A stretch of 64,000 nucleotides of DNA, from positions 4,464,001-4,528,000 of the forward strand of contig CP084611.1 of the NCBI GenBank assembly GCA_025917655.1, in the 5' to 3' direction. Below, piece by piece: positions 1-10,886 of this stretch (its first letter is position 1; each line of letters starts with the position of its first letter). The translations under genes were made by a program, and so were the position numbers. Origin of the DNA: Chlorella sorokiniana. Taxonomy: Eukaryota > Chlorophyta > Trebouxiophyceae > Chlorellales > Chlorellaceae. The notes under the pieces are model-generated. The model did no database searches. It saw only the letters and a program-made list of their open reading frames with translations, and had not been told where the DNA came from.

Positions 1-873
1 CCGAGCCCGGCCGCTTCTTCGCCGAGTCCATCGCCACCATGGGCTGCCTGGTGTACGGCCGCCGCGTGCGCACCGACCCCGGCGCCGCGCTGCCCGAGAG
101 CCCCGCTGCCCGCGCCCGGGGCGCTGGCCATGCGCCGCCGCGTGCACTCCTCCCGCCGCCTGGCGGCCTACGCCGGGGAGCTGGAGGCTGGCGAGGTGGA
201 GGTGGTGGGCTACGATTACTGGGTCACCGACGGGCTGTACGGCTCCATGAACAGCGTGATGTACGACCATGCCACGCTGGCGTGCAGGTACGGTACCGCC
301 ACATCGACTCACACCCTGCTTTTTCACAGCTGCCTGCGGGCAAGGCAGCGAGCAAATGCCTGGCTGCACCCTCACAGCCGAACGGGAGCCTGGCACCTGG
401 CTGGGGCGCTGACCACCGCGCCACCCCTACGCCCTGCCCTGCAGGCCTCTGCTGGCCGACGGCGCTGCCCCCTCCGCCGACACCTTCTCCTCCACCGTGT
501 TTGGGCCCACCTGCGACGGCCTGGACACCCTGATGGTCGATGTGCAGCTGCCGGAGCTGCAGGTGCGCCTCTGCCGCCTGCCACAGCCACTGCTTCATGC
601 CACCAGCCTGCGACAGCCTGCGCTCGCCGCGGTGTCTGTGAAAGAAGTATGTTGGGGTCGGTGGCTGCGGCGCCCGGGGCCCCTGCCTGCAGCCGCGGCC
701 GCCCTGGCCCTGGCCTGCTGTCCTGCTGATCAGCCGCCTGGAGTGCCCTGCGCAGGTCGGCGACTGGCTGCTGTTCCCCTCCATGGGTGCCTACACCCTC
801 TGCGGCGCTCCAAGTTCAATGGCATCGATGCCACCGCGCCCCCACCTTCTACGTCTGCTCTCAACAGCCCTGA
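1..873 (+). CDS. ODC: ornithine decarboxylase, 3' part (5' end outside window)
   Basis: PLP-dependent decarboxylase that makes putrescine from ornithine. The visible exons are about 1-287, 445-562 and 756-873. The first opens with EPGRFF, the EPGR element that holds the PLP phosphate, and ends in the DGLYGSMN / YDHA block. The second carries GPTCDGLD with the active-site Cys. The third carries [14 protein letters not shown] and SKFNG and ends FYVCSQQP-stop. Splice phases agree (AG|GT donors at 288 and 563, acceptors ending 444 and 755). The reading frame slips near 100, at 810 (before SKFNG) and near 845 (before FYV); at the last two one base is missing in C-rich sequence. Family assignment is secure; the N-terminal half lies upstream of the window. 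I cannot exclude a very short intron at the first slip. Confidence 0.88.
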
Positions 874-2282
874 GGGGCACCCAGACCCGCCCAGCCCGAC
901 AGAGCGGGCAGCCGCCCCCGTGCGCTAGCTCAGCAAGCCATGCGGGCAGCTTACGGCGGCCTATCATGAGGCTGCAGCAGCCAAAGGCTGCTGACGTACC
1001 ATCCTTCTTAAGCCAACAGCACAGAACGATGCAACAACAGCAACACGCTGGCAGCCACAAGGCTGCCCAAAGCACAGCACAACGCAGCAACAACTGCAGC
1101 CACAAGGCTGCAGCGCCCTTCCCGTCAGCTGGCGGCGTGATGACCGACCAGCCCGCCCCACCGCGTTAAACAAATTGTTCATCGCATCAGTCGATGCCTG
1201 AGGCGCGCCAGCGCCGCTGCCCTGCCAGGCTGGCGGACCCGGAGCTCGGGCGCGAAGCACCGCGCACACGCTGCACCGGGCCGCCGCGGGCGCCGTTGGA
1301 GCCTTGGGGGAGCCGGCTGCGGCTGCCTGCGGGGGTAGATCTGCGCCGCCCCCTTGCCGCCCTCCCATCCCTTGCCGCCACTTTGTCCTCAACTCCCTCC
1401 TTGCCGCCGCCAAGTTGTCGGCGGCGGCCGATGCCAACCCTTGCCGCCACGCCGCGCCCTGCCTGCCGCGGCGTGGCGGCGCTAGAGCCCACAGCATGGC
1501 TGCACACCGCCGCGCCCGCTCCCACCCTGCGTGGCCCGCCTCCGCCCGCGCCGCGCCAGCTACCCTGTCGCTGCGGCGCACGCGGGCGCTGTGCCTGCAG
1601 GGCCCTTGCTTCCCGAGCGGGAGTGGTGTGCTGGGCGCCCGCTGCTGTTGGCCCCCTCCCTCCTCCCTCCCTATCTCCCAAGGTGCTCCTGAGATGTGCT
1701 GCCCCTCGCTGGTCGCCCAGTTCGCGAGGCGAGCGCCATCTACGATACATGTAGCGATGCCGCGCCGCCGCGGCGCCCATCCTGTCATTGCCTCTGGCCC
1801 CAGTTTTCTCTGCGGCGCCAATCCCACACCCCTAGCCTTCCGTCCCTTGGCACTTTCCATGCCAGCACTGTCCCCTTTCCCAGAGCTGCTGTGCGCATGC
1901 GGCGCTCGCAAGGCGGACAAATTTTCACGGCGGGCGGCACCCCTGGTGCCCCTAACCCACCCTCATCCTCACCCCAAATCCGCTTCCCAAGCAACCAACC
2001 AACACCTTGCAGCTACCCGCCCAGGGGACCGCTGCCTACAAGAGGCTGCTGCCTTTCTGCTCGCGCGCTCCGCTTCTCTCAGCCGTGGGGGCTATTGAAG
2101 CACTTAGAATAGGACCTTGTTTGCTTTCGCTCCGTGCCCAAGTCTCACAGTACCTTGTTCTTCTGAGTTTGCCTTTTTTCCACATCAGACATTGCATTTC
2201 ATCTGGGGTCATTGTTTTTGGGGCCAAGTGACGCATAGAACGATGCGGCTGTAACGTTCTCTTAGATCTGCGCAGCAGTGGC
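874..2282. other. gene-free stretch between ODC and the CX9C gene
   Basis: No conserved protein segment is recognisable on either strand, although GC-rich open frames of up to about 320 codons run through it. It holds 3' flanks of two convergent genes. Four copies of a CCTTGCCGCC-like decamer lie between 1350 and 1450. The stretch 2100-2240 is distinctly AT-richer, and a TGTAA sits at 2250-2254. Confidence 0.5.
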
Positions 2283-2824
2283 TCAAGGCGCGCGGTAGGC
2301 CTCAACTTGGTGCATGGCGAGGCAAGCCTCAAAAGCCAGCACCTGAGGGTGACACTTTGCAGGGATGGCGGGTGGCCCTGACAGGGGTGTGCGACCGCTG
2401 ACGCCAGCGCAGGCTTCCAGGGCATCCACTGCAGCGTTAGGCCGGGAGGAGGTGTATGACCAGTCGAGAGGGAACAGAATCTGGCCGCATGGCCTGCGTG
2501 CATGCAGGTCGGGGCACACATACCTTCACCTGGGCACGCCTGCTTGAAGAGGCACCAGCCCGCAGAGCGGTGCAGGTGCTGGCAGACATAAAGCTCCCGA
2601 GGGTGCTTCCTCTGGCACGCTGCCAGAGCCTCCAGCACCCGGGTGCATGCGGTTGACGCCCGCTGCGGCTGTGGAGCTCTGCTGACTGGCGGTGCAGGTG
2701 GCAGCATCGCAGGCTGGCCCTGGGGCCGTTTGGACGCTTTTTCACGCTCTTCGGCGGCTCTGAAGCTTTCATCAAGGTGCAGGGCGGGCTGTTGCGGAAG
2801 TGAACTGGCCGACTCATCGCTCAT
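2283..2824 (-). CDS. small twin-CX9C (CHCH-like) protein
   Basis: Two exons: 2824 down to about 2541, and about 2366 down to 2283. ATG at 2824 begins MSDESASSLP. A Pro/Gln-rich N-terminus of about 55 residues is followed by a cysteine module with spacing C-x9-C-x10-C-x9-C-x5-C (CTRVLEALAAC, then CQHLHRSAGWC, then LFKQAC). The last exon adds VLAFEACLAMHQVEAYRAP. Twin CX9C proteins are usually imported into the mitochondrial intermembrane space by Mia40 and often serve respiratory-chain assembly; that role here is inference. The GT donor and AG acceptor that fit the similarity do not keep frame, so either a base is missing near the junction or the splice choice is wrong. I could not assign a named family member. 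Confidence 0.6.
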
Positions 2825-3197
2825 CGCACAGAATCGAGACTGAAACTGGGGCCGGCTGGTTGCAAACTTATGTCGGGCCGCTGGTCAAACTCTGTGAGCC
2901 GTCTCATTGGTTGGACCATGTTCATTCGGCCGTGCTGCTCCCCACGCCACAGCGCCCTCAGCGTGCCCACACCCTGTGTTTGCAAGCGCACTCACACAAC
3001 ACAACCTTACCCACCTTCAAGATAGTGCAATGAGTTTGGCGGCAGCTCTATGTATGGTTGGCCGCTGCTAAGCAGATGAACAAGGTAACAATTCACAGGA
3101 GTGGCAGGTGCTTCCATCACTGCAAAACAGTTGAGAGCATATACACAGCAGTCACGACTGCGCAAAATTGTGTACAACAGATTGGCGGCAAGATCGC
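2825..3197. other. intergenic, between the CX9C gene start and HAD phosphatase stop
   Basis: Holds the promoter of the CX9C gene and the 3' UTR of the HAD gene, both on the minus strand. No coding similarity or TGTAA signal was found by eye. Confidence 0.4.
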
Positions 3198-4839
3198 CTA
3201 CAACAGCCCCCGTGGTTGCAATACAAAGCGCTCCACGGCACGAGCCACGCCGTCATTGCTGTTTGCCTCGGTGAGGGCGTCTGCCGCGTCCAGCGCTGGC
3301 GCCACCGCATTGGCCATGGCGACGCCGAGGCCGCACAGCTGCAGCATCTCCACCTGTACAGCATGGGGCATGGGCTAGATTGCTGGTTTGGGCCTCCCTG
3401 GCCCTTCTATAACCCAGCTTGCTGCCAGCTGTGGGCGGCAGCCAGCCATGCAGCACGCGGCCTGGGCACGCATGCCACCAGCAGCGGCGCTCACGTCGTT
3501 CTCGCCATCCCCCAGCGCCATGACGCAGGCGGGGTCCACACCCAAGCGGTCCAGCAGCCACGCCACGCCCGCACCCTTGGAGGCCCCCAGCGGCAGCACC
3601 TCCAGCATCCCGGGATGGCGGTGGTGAGGGACGCGCGCCCCGCAAACCGCCGCTCGACGGCGGGCGCACCTCCGCGATGCGCTGCTCTGAGCCCATCAGG
3701 ATGAGCTTCATGATAGGCAGGCGGCCCACGTGAGGCTCCAGCGGGCCTGCGGGAGCGGCGGCGGGCATACCCAGCCGCGGTGTGGGTTTTGAGCAAGCGC
3801 AGAGGCAAGGAGCAGATACCCCCTCGGGAGCGAGGGCCACCCAGCGGTTACTGCCTTGGCACACCCTCTCACCAATGCCCTCCGGCGTCGGCTCCTTGTA
3901 GAAAAGCAGCCGGTCGCTCTGCTCATCCGTCTGCTTGCAAACGATGCGGTCGCCGCAGTAGGCTGCGGCAGGTGAGGGAGGGGTGGCGGGAGGGGTGGCG
4001 AGCTGAGGGGCCCCTGGCGGCAGGCGCACACGGCAACTCCCCAGCAGAGCAAGAAAGCGTGCAGCGAGCCGCCGGCGGGGATGAATTGGCTGCTAGCCAG
4101 CCTGCTCTTGCTGCCAGCCACCTGTGAGGGTGAGGGAGTGGGCCTCGGCAAACTCTATGGCCTCCAGGATGATTCCCTCCTCCAGCCGCCGCCGTACAGC
4201 GTTCCTTCATCGTAGTCGGTGATCAGCAGGCCCTGTAGGTAGACCTGGGGGTTTAGCGAAGGAGGAAGGAGCGTGCACGTGAGTTTTGACGATGGTGGCC
4301 ATGGGGAGGCAGGGGGCGCGCGGCAAATGCGGGCGAGCTAGCTTCATTTCGAACGATTCCTCGTCCATTGTGCCCAAGGCTTCTTCGTCATCACAGCAAG
4401 AAAAATGGCCCGGGAGAAAGCATGCTGCAGGGCGATGGCCATCCACTGCCCGCCTCCGCCCCAGCCATGCACAGCCCATCACGCAGGCCACCCTGCTGCC
4501 CTTTGCGCCCACGCTGCCGCAGCGCTCACCTGGGGCAGCCGGCTGCCAATGCGAGGTAGCACAGTGTCACGCCACGGCCCCAACGCCTTGCCTGTCGCTA
4601 CAACCAGCGGCACCCCAGCCTCCGCCGCCGCCTGCAGCGCCTGCTGGGTGCCTGGCGTGAGCTGCTGCTGCGGGTTGAGCAGGGTGCCATCCACGTCGCT
4701 CACAATCAGTTCGACGCGGCGCTGCCCGCTCTCAAACTCTCAGGCTGATCGAGATGCTGCGACGGCTGGCGATGCGGCTGGCGGGCCGGGACCCCGCCGG
4801 CGATGCGGACGGCAGGACTGCAAGCAGACTCAGAGACAT
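3198..4839 (-). CDS. Cof-type HAD phosphatase, probably plastid-targeted
   Basis: Five exons: about 4530-4839, 4122-4244, 3873-3962, 3496-3746 and 3198-3353. HAD motif I is SDVDGTLLN (about 4670-4703), motif II is in VVATGKALG, the cap includes YKEPTPEGI, and motifs III/IV appear as ASKGAGVAWLLD and MALGDGENDV. The C-terminal GVAMANA...DGVARAVE is typical of Cof/sucrose-phosphatase-like enzymes that hydrolyse sugar phosphates or FMN. ATG at 4839 gives a Ser/Arg/Ala-rich leader (MSLSLLAVLPSASP...) that resembles a chloroplast transit peptide, but one extra T near 4732 must be ignored to join it to the domain. Further single missing bases fall near 4195 (GGGC run), 3670 and 3610. Substrate unknown. 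Confidence 0.8.
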
Positions 4840-5374
4840 TCAGGCCACGTTTCAGGGTCAGTCAACGGGCAAAGGCAGCCCCAAAACGATGGACAGGGGT
4901 GCATGGCATGAAACTGGCCAGACAAAAGACTGGCGGCAGGCGGCGGCTGGTGGAAGGGGCAATGGGTTGGTGCCCAGCATCAGGCGTTTCACGACAATTA
5001 CTATTGCTGTAAGCTTTTCACAAGAACTGGAAGGAGGTAAGGGCTCACCACACGCAGTCCATGTGCTGCAGTTTGTGCCGTGGACGACATGGAGTCTTAA
5101 AAACCCAACGGACGGCTTCTTTTATTGTTTGCCAATACTAAACCCACAATGCATCGTTCTTGCCCATCAGGGTTGTACCCTCAGCAGTGCGGTTCCAACT
5201 GGCAGCATTTTGGCATCTACCACAGTCTCGTTTCACCTGCATTGTGTTCAGCATTACCACTCTGCCCTTTGTTCAGGCTGTAAAGCACGCAGCTCTCAGT
5301 TGACTTCATCCGTGCGAGCCAATTTTGCTTTGGCAACTGCGACCTGCAAACCGTTTTAACGTCTTGGAATTATC
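4840..5374. other. divergent promoter region, HAD gene and SBP gene
   Basis: The two flanking genes point away from each other. The middle (about 5000-5340) is noticeably AT-richer than the rest. I found no convincing protein-coding segment and no clear TATA box. Confidence 0.4.
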
Positions 5375-7330
5375 ATGGAAGTCCGTCTAAGCTCAGATAT
5401 GGAGCGTTTGCTGCTGCAGCAGCAGCCAGAAGGCTCGTCCGCGTCAAAGTCACGCCTGGTGAGGGCAACTCGACGTTTATGCCTCTGACTATTTGCACCA
5501 TTCGTGATGCAGCAGGGAGCCCCTGTAACGCGGTGGTCGGGCCGGACCTCCTGGGGCCACTGGCACGCTCCCTGCCATTGCTGGCACACGCCCCCGCACT
5601 TCCTCACACGGTCGCACTCCTATGATATGGTTTCGTTGCCGCCATTGCCGCAATGCAGTCAGGCCCTGCTGCCAGCAGCAGCACCAGCACCCCGCTGAGC
5701 GTCAGCCGTGCGTCGGCGCCTGCCAGCGACCGGCCCAGGGCGGGCAAGGGCAGCCGTGGTCCCAGGTGCGATGCTGGAAATCACACTTGATCGCATTCGC
5801 GTGCTGAAGGCATGCGCACTGGGCACAAGCGCCAGATCCACCTTGGCGCGGCCGCCGCCTTGGCCCCGCGCCTTCTGCACCTTCCGAGGGGTCCGCCCGC
5901 GCCGCTGTTTGCCTGCTCTGCAGGCCCCGCCTCTTCTCCAAGGGTCAGTGCCAGGCTGATGGGTGCACCGCAGACCTGCACAACCTGCCCCGCTACAACC
6001 AGCGCAACGTGAGCCAGGGTGGCGGTGTGTGTGTGCGTGCCTGTGGGCACCTGCACAGCCGCTGCGCTGCACTCGGTCGGCTGCCCTGCTAGGAGCTGAG
6101 GCCATCTCCGTTCGTTGTGGGCGATGAGTGCTCGCTTATTAGGCTGACATGTGTGCTGACACCTCTCCCGCATCCCTCCTCTCGCGCCCCCCCGCAGCAC
6201 ATCTGCCTGCACCACAAGTCAGCCGAGACCTTCTTCAAGATGGGTGCGGAGGTGCGCTTCTGCCAACGCTGCGGCGTGAGCCACCCGCTGGCCGAGTACG
6301 ACGGCCTGAAGAAGAGCTGCCGCCGCATGCTGGCGCTGCACAACAGCCGGCGGCGCAAGAGCGGCGATGCGACGTCTACCACCCCTGCTGCTACATCGGC
6401 CAGCGGGCCTGCGCCCCTGCTGGAGGCAGCACCGCTGCAGCTTCAGGTGCAGCAGCAGCAGCGAGAGGAGCAGCCGCAGCTGCAGCAGCCCGCGGCGCAG
6501 CTGCTGCCCGCTGTGGCTGGCATGCAGCTGGGTGTGGGGCATGCGGGCGGCGAGGCGCGGGCGAGCCCTCCCCCGCAGCATCCGTCGGCTCGGCAGCTGC
6601 ACTGTCGGAGGACGGCAGCGGCTGGCTGCTCGCTGAGGGTGGCAGCGAGGGTGCGAGCCTGGCAGACGCCACGCCGCTGCCCGACCCGCCTCCGCCATTC
6701 TGGCCGGAGGAAGGGCAGCAGGGCGGCGCCAGCGCTGGCGCCGTGCCGCTTGTGGCTGCCGTGCCCACCGCGCCCCCCACCCCGAGCGGGTTTGTGGTGC
6801 CCCCAGCACGAGTGCGTTTGTTGTGGCACCTGTCGCGCCTCGGCCGGCTGTTGTGGCGGCGCCGCCGCTGCCGGCGCTGCCCCCTTGGCGGAGCGGGAGG
6901 CAGAGCCTTGGTGGGCGGCGCTGCTGCTGGAGCCGGAGCCGCGGGAGCAGGCGCTGGAGGATCTGAGCTGGCTGCTGGACCTGAGTGCAGACCTGCCCAT
7001 GACGGACCCCAGCCAGAGCTCTCTGCAGTGGCAGGGCCAGCCGCAGGCGGCCTGGGCAGCTCCGTTGACGACACCGCCGACAGCGCTGCACGCCCTGCTG
7101 CTGTGAGCGGCATGGCCCCGGCGGCAGAGGCGGCGGCCAACGCAGCCCCCAACACGGCCGCAGCCGCGGCGCTGGCGCAGCTGCAGCAGCGCAACGCTGC
7201 GCTGTACCAGGTCTTTGTGCAGCAGCAGCTGCTGGCGGCGCAGACCCTGCTAACGACTGCGGGCATGGTTCTCAGCCAGAGCCTGCCCCTGCCGCAGCCG
7301 ACCAGCAGCTCCTCGGTGTCAGCCCGATGA
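5375..7330 (+). CDS. SBP-box (SQUAMOSA promoter-binding-like) transcription factor
   Basis: Plant/green-algal specific DNA-binding factor; the SBP domain binds GTAC cores through two zinc sites. Exons: 5375-5458, 5659-5765, 5924-6008 and 6198-7330, with phases that join exactly. The domain starts with CQADGCTADL in exon 3, continues HICLHH, then RFCQRCGVSH, and ends KKSCRRM...HNSRRRK, which doubles as the nuclear localisation signal. The intron between exons 3 and 4 interrupts the first zinc site. The rest is Gln/Ala/Pro-rich, with an acidic/aromatic block PWWAALLLEPEP near 6905-6950 and a C-terminal LQQRNAALYQVF helix. The reading frame of exon 4 slips about four times (near 6590, 6800, 6890 and 7100), each consistent with one missing base. 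Chlamydomonas CRR1 belongs to this family, but nothing here shows a copper role. Confidence 0.88.
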
Positions 7331-8257
7331 ATGCATTCACCGCCCCGCCTTTCTTGCATGCATGTTCTTTTGATTGTTTGGTGCAGGGCAGTTGAATGCC
7401 CCAGGACTTAGCATCTACTGCCCCCGGAAGGGTTAACCAGCCTTTGTTTTTCGTCGCTGGTCCTTCAAGCTCGCCTCTGCGTATTTGTGGAGCCTCTTGC
7501 CCCTTTTCATGATCCGTTGCACTGGTAGAATTGTCGCTGCATCCTCTCTTGCAGAGTTTCTCTGCTCTGCGTGAGCCTTGACACTGGCTGAAATACTGCC
7601 GCCAACCACTCAGGTGTAAAGCCATTTGCATGCAGCCCGTCTGCCACGAAGACGGGGCCTTAAATCATGGTTGGCCATGATGGGCCAGAATTTACACTTG
7701 GTGTGTGGGCAGCAAGGGTTGAGCTACATGCTTGCCCATGACACACGCGCACACAGCAGTGATGAGAGCAGTGTTTGCACAAGGGGATGTCTGGCGGCAG
7801 GCGAGCGCAGCAGGGCGACATGCGCTCTGCCTGCTGCCAGGCTGAAGGAAGGACGAGTGCGGGGACGATGGCGGTTGGCCGCGCAGCCGCGCCTGCCACC
7901 CCCTCCCTCCGTAAGGGGGCGGCGGGGGCACACAGAAAATGTTCAAAAGCGAAAACTCTGGAAGGGCAGGAGCGAGGGGCTAGGAAGGGGTAGGTAGGAG
8001 GCGTGGGGGCAGTTTGTTCTTCTCAGGGGAGCGGACGCAGTGCATGGCAGGACGAGCGGACGAAAAGCCGGCAGCAGCAGCGAGTGGGCACAGCCGGCAA
8101 GCAAACGGAGCAGCGCAGCGCAAGAGGCGGCGGCCAAGGAAGGGGCCGCCGCCTCCGCGGCGGCGCGCGCGCTAGGCGGCCGCAGTACCAAGGTGCGGCA
8201 TGCAGACAAACAAGGGGGCCCAGGGGGCGGAGGAGGTCGGGCGGGTGTGCTGCCGAC
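7331..8257. other. convergent 3' flanks of SBP and NAB1
   Basis: The two genes end toward each other. TGTAA occurs on the plus strand at 7615-7619 and on the minus strand at 7692-7696, so predicted 3' ends lie within about 80 bases of each other. If the minus-strand signal is used, NAB1 has a 3' UTR of over 550 bases. No coding similarity was seen. Confidence 0.45.
7615..7619 (+). promoter_or_regulatory. TGTAA poly(A) signal of the SBP gene
   Basis: TGTAA, the usual chlorophyte polyadenylation signal, lies 285 bases after the SBP stop. Confidence 0.5.
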
Positions 8258-10155
8258 TCAAGCGAAGCGGTCGATGCGCACAGACACCACGCGACCACCA
8301 ATGGTGGCGTTGTTCATGGTGTTCACCGCCATTTCCGCCGCGTCCTTGGTGGGGAACCGCACAATGCCGAAACCCCTGCGCCGGTAAGGGGTTGCAGGTG
8401 CTGAGGCAGGGGAAGCAGGGCACCAAACCCTGTAGCCTTGGGGCTGCAGCAGCGGCGGCCGCAATGTTGCATTCGCAATGTGATGCACCTGCCCCAGTCC
8501 ATCCTTAAAGGATGCTCTGCTGAGCTGCATGTGGCCAGATGGCTGCACGTGCACAGGCACAGCTCCCCCGACCCGCCGCCACCCCCTCACATCCACACCC
8601 TCCCCATACACAAGCCAGGGCTCACCGTGACCGCCCCCGGCTGTCGAAAACTACGTCGGCGCGCTCAATCTCGCCGCAAGCCGTGAACGCGTCCTTCAGC
8701 TGCTGCCACGTGCAGTCCCAGGGCAGATTGTGTACCACAACCTGTCGAAAGGGGGGGGGGGGGGGGGGCGGCTTCAGCCAGGTCGCTACAAAGGGAGAAC
8801 ACAATGCAGAACCTGCCCAGCATGCAACACAGCATGCTCAGCATGCTGACGCACAGCAGATGGCTGGCTGCAGAGGCAGAAGCTCTGGAGGGTGCCAGCA
8901 CAATCAGACAGCACTCCTTGGCTCACGCTGGCTGGCAGCATGGGCCTGTGCCGGGGCATGCCCATGCCCAGCGCTGCCTCAAACGCTTGCCCTGCAACGC
9001 ACCTGCAGCCCACTGCTGAAGCCCGGCTGGCCTGGGGGCGGTGGCCGCGCGCCGGCCCAGTTCTTGCCGCCTGGGAAGAAGCCGCCGCGTCCGCGGGTAC
9101 ATGGCCGCCGCCGGAGCCGCTGCGGCTGGCGCGTAGTAGGCGCCCGGGGCCATGGGGGCTCCGTAGTAGCCCATGTAAGCCTCTGGGCCCCAGTACGCGC
9201 CGCGGCGGGGCCGCCGCGGCCGCCACCTGCGTATGGCCCGTACGGCCCTGCTGCTGCTGCTGCTGCATAGGCTGGGTCGTAGCCCCGCCCCATTCCCGCC
9301 CCGCGCCGAACCCTGGGCGGGCCATGGGCGGCGGTTGGAGGCTTCCCTACAGCCGGGGAAGGGGTGCCAAGCGTCAGGCAGCGGCGCACGGCGCAGCTTA
9401 ACGCTGGAGGGCAGCACGCCGCTTGCTGCACGCTGCCTAGGCAGCCATCCCTGCTAAGCAAACCCTCATTTGCGCCTGCCCTGCAAAGCAGTTACTGGTG
9501 CGGAAGGTCCCTGCGGCCGCTGTTTGCTCTGCTGAGCCCTGGCCCGCCCGCCAGCTCTGCCGGCAAACCTGTGGCGGTGCGCCATCCGGCCCGGTTACGC
9601 GGAAAGCCTTCTTCTTGCCATCGTCCGCCACAACTAGATCAAACTCGACTTCCTCGCCTTCTTTGAGGCTGCGGTAGCCGGTGGTCTCTATGTTGCTCTG
9701 CAGCGAGGTCACAGCGACACGCGTAAGCGCGGCACAGGTGGGCCACTCGTGCAGGCGCCGCCGCCCGGCAGCGTCGCCTGCTGCCTGCCTGCAGGCGCCA
9801 CCCTTTGCGCACCTGGTGGACAAACACTTCATCCTCCGATCCCTCGCAAGTGATGAACCCATAGCCTGCAAAAAAGCCGGGCAACGTGGGGGCACCCGTT
9901 CGAGCAAGCCGGGTCTCGGGCTGCCTGACACCCCTGTCCAGACCCCCGCTGCTGCATCTAAAGAGAGATTTCACCTTTTGTGCTATTGAACCACTTGACC
10001 GTGCCGGTTGTGCGCTCGGTCGCCTGCACCGAGAGGGCAGCATGGACAGCCTAAGACTGGCTTGTGGGCTCTTCCTTGCCCTTGGCCGCTCCTAAGCCGT
10101 CGCTAACGCTTGATCAACGATCAACACGTACCTGTGGCTCTTGAGGCTCCGCCAT
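8258..10155 (-). CDS. NAB1: NAB1-type RNA-binding protein (cold-shock domain plus RRM)
   Basis: Homologue of Chlamydomonas NAB1, the cytosolic repressor of LHCII mRNA translation. Seven exons: 10132-10155 (only 24 nt, MAEPQEPQ), 9975-10023, 9813-9865, 9569-9697, 9003-9346, 8626-8741 and 8258-8375. The cold-shock domain has TGTVKWFNSTKGYGFIT and VFVHQ, and the RRM has VVVHNLPWDCTWQQ (RNP2) and GRSRGFGIVRF (RNP1), ending VRIDRFA-stop. A Gly/Tyr/Ala/Arg-rich linker with RGRGG joins them. The Cys in PWDC aligns with redox Cys181 of Chlamydomonas NAB1, but the position of Cys226 is Val (AEMAVNTMNN). Three single missing bases occur in the linker exon. A run of 18 G (plus strand) precedes the exon 6 acceptor. 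Confidence 0.92.
8751..8768. repeat. mononucleotide run, 18 G
   Basis: Lies in NAB1 intron 5, ten bases upstream of the acceptor of exon 6. On the coding strand it is an uninterrupted C18 polypyrimidine tract. Confidence 0.95.
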
Positions 10156-10886
10156 GAAGGCGGCTCGGCTGCAGGCTCAAGCCGCCGGTGCTGCTATCGG
10201 TGCTGGTCGCGCGCCTGGAGCTCCAGTAGCCATGCCCTCCCTGGACAGGCCCTGAATTCCGGGCTAGATGGCGGAGGAACAGCACAAAGACTGCAGGGGT
10301 TTGCACGCCTTCCTATCCTGCGGATTCTGTCTTCATCCAAATGATGAGGTGGCAGGGTCAGGAAAACGTGGCGTTGACGCGGTCATAATGCGCATTACTG
10401 GCCTCCCATACCGTAAGCAGGTTCTTGCAGGAAATGCTGCAGCGCCTCCCCACTCGCAGCCATGGGTGATGGCTGGGCTGACTCTGCCTGCAGCGCAACA
10501 CCATCACTGGCGCAGTACTAAATACGATACAAGGTTTTAATCTGGATGCCGTTGGTCGACAAAATCAACAGAGGCTCGCTGGCACATGCAGTATGTTGCG
10601 CAGTCGCTGGGGGAACGAACGCGCCTCCAGTTAGTGTCAAGTAGCACACAGATGGGCGATGCAAGTTTATCTATGCCGCCTGGGCCGTAGTGCCTTGCAT
10701 GCTGCCTGCGCTCAAACCCCAGGTGGGGGCAGCTGACTCAGTGAAGCCTGGGCTCGTGGCAGCCGGCTGCCAAGTACTATGCACGGTATGACAGTTCAAA
10801 TATTGGCGTAAGTACTCAGAATGCAGTGCTAGGAAAGCGTCCTCAAGTGCACAAGGGAAGGAGCGAAAGCAGAGCGCCACAGGAGG
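10156..10886. other. intergenic, NAB1 promoter and 3' flank of the IPC synthase-like gene
   Basis: Both flanking genes are on the minus strand, so this carries the 3' UTR of the upstream gene and the promoter of NAB1. No coding similarity, TATA box or TGTAA was recognised by eye. Confidence 0.4.

Noticed and set aside
964-1920. Minus-strand open frame of 318 codons between ODC and the CX9C gene
   Set aside because: Composition is Ala/Arg/Gly-rich, no domain or plausible intron pattern is visible, and open frames of this size arise by chance at this GC content.
1304-2098. Plus-strand open frame of 264 codons
   Set aside because: Overlaps the previous frame on the other strand, shows no family similarity and no clear start context.
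6149-7330. A continuous 393-codon frame over the SBP gene taken as a protein by itself
   Set aside because: It misses the SBP domain's frame in its 5' half; the true protein switches frame through missing bases.
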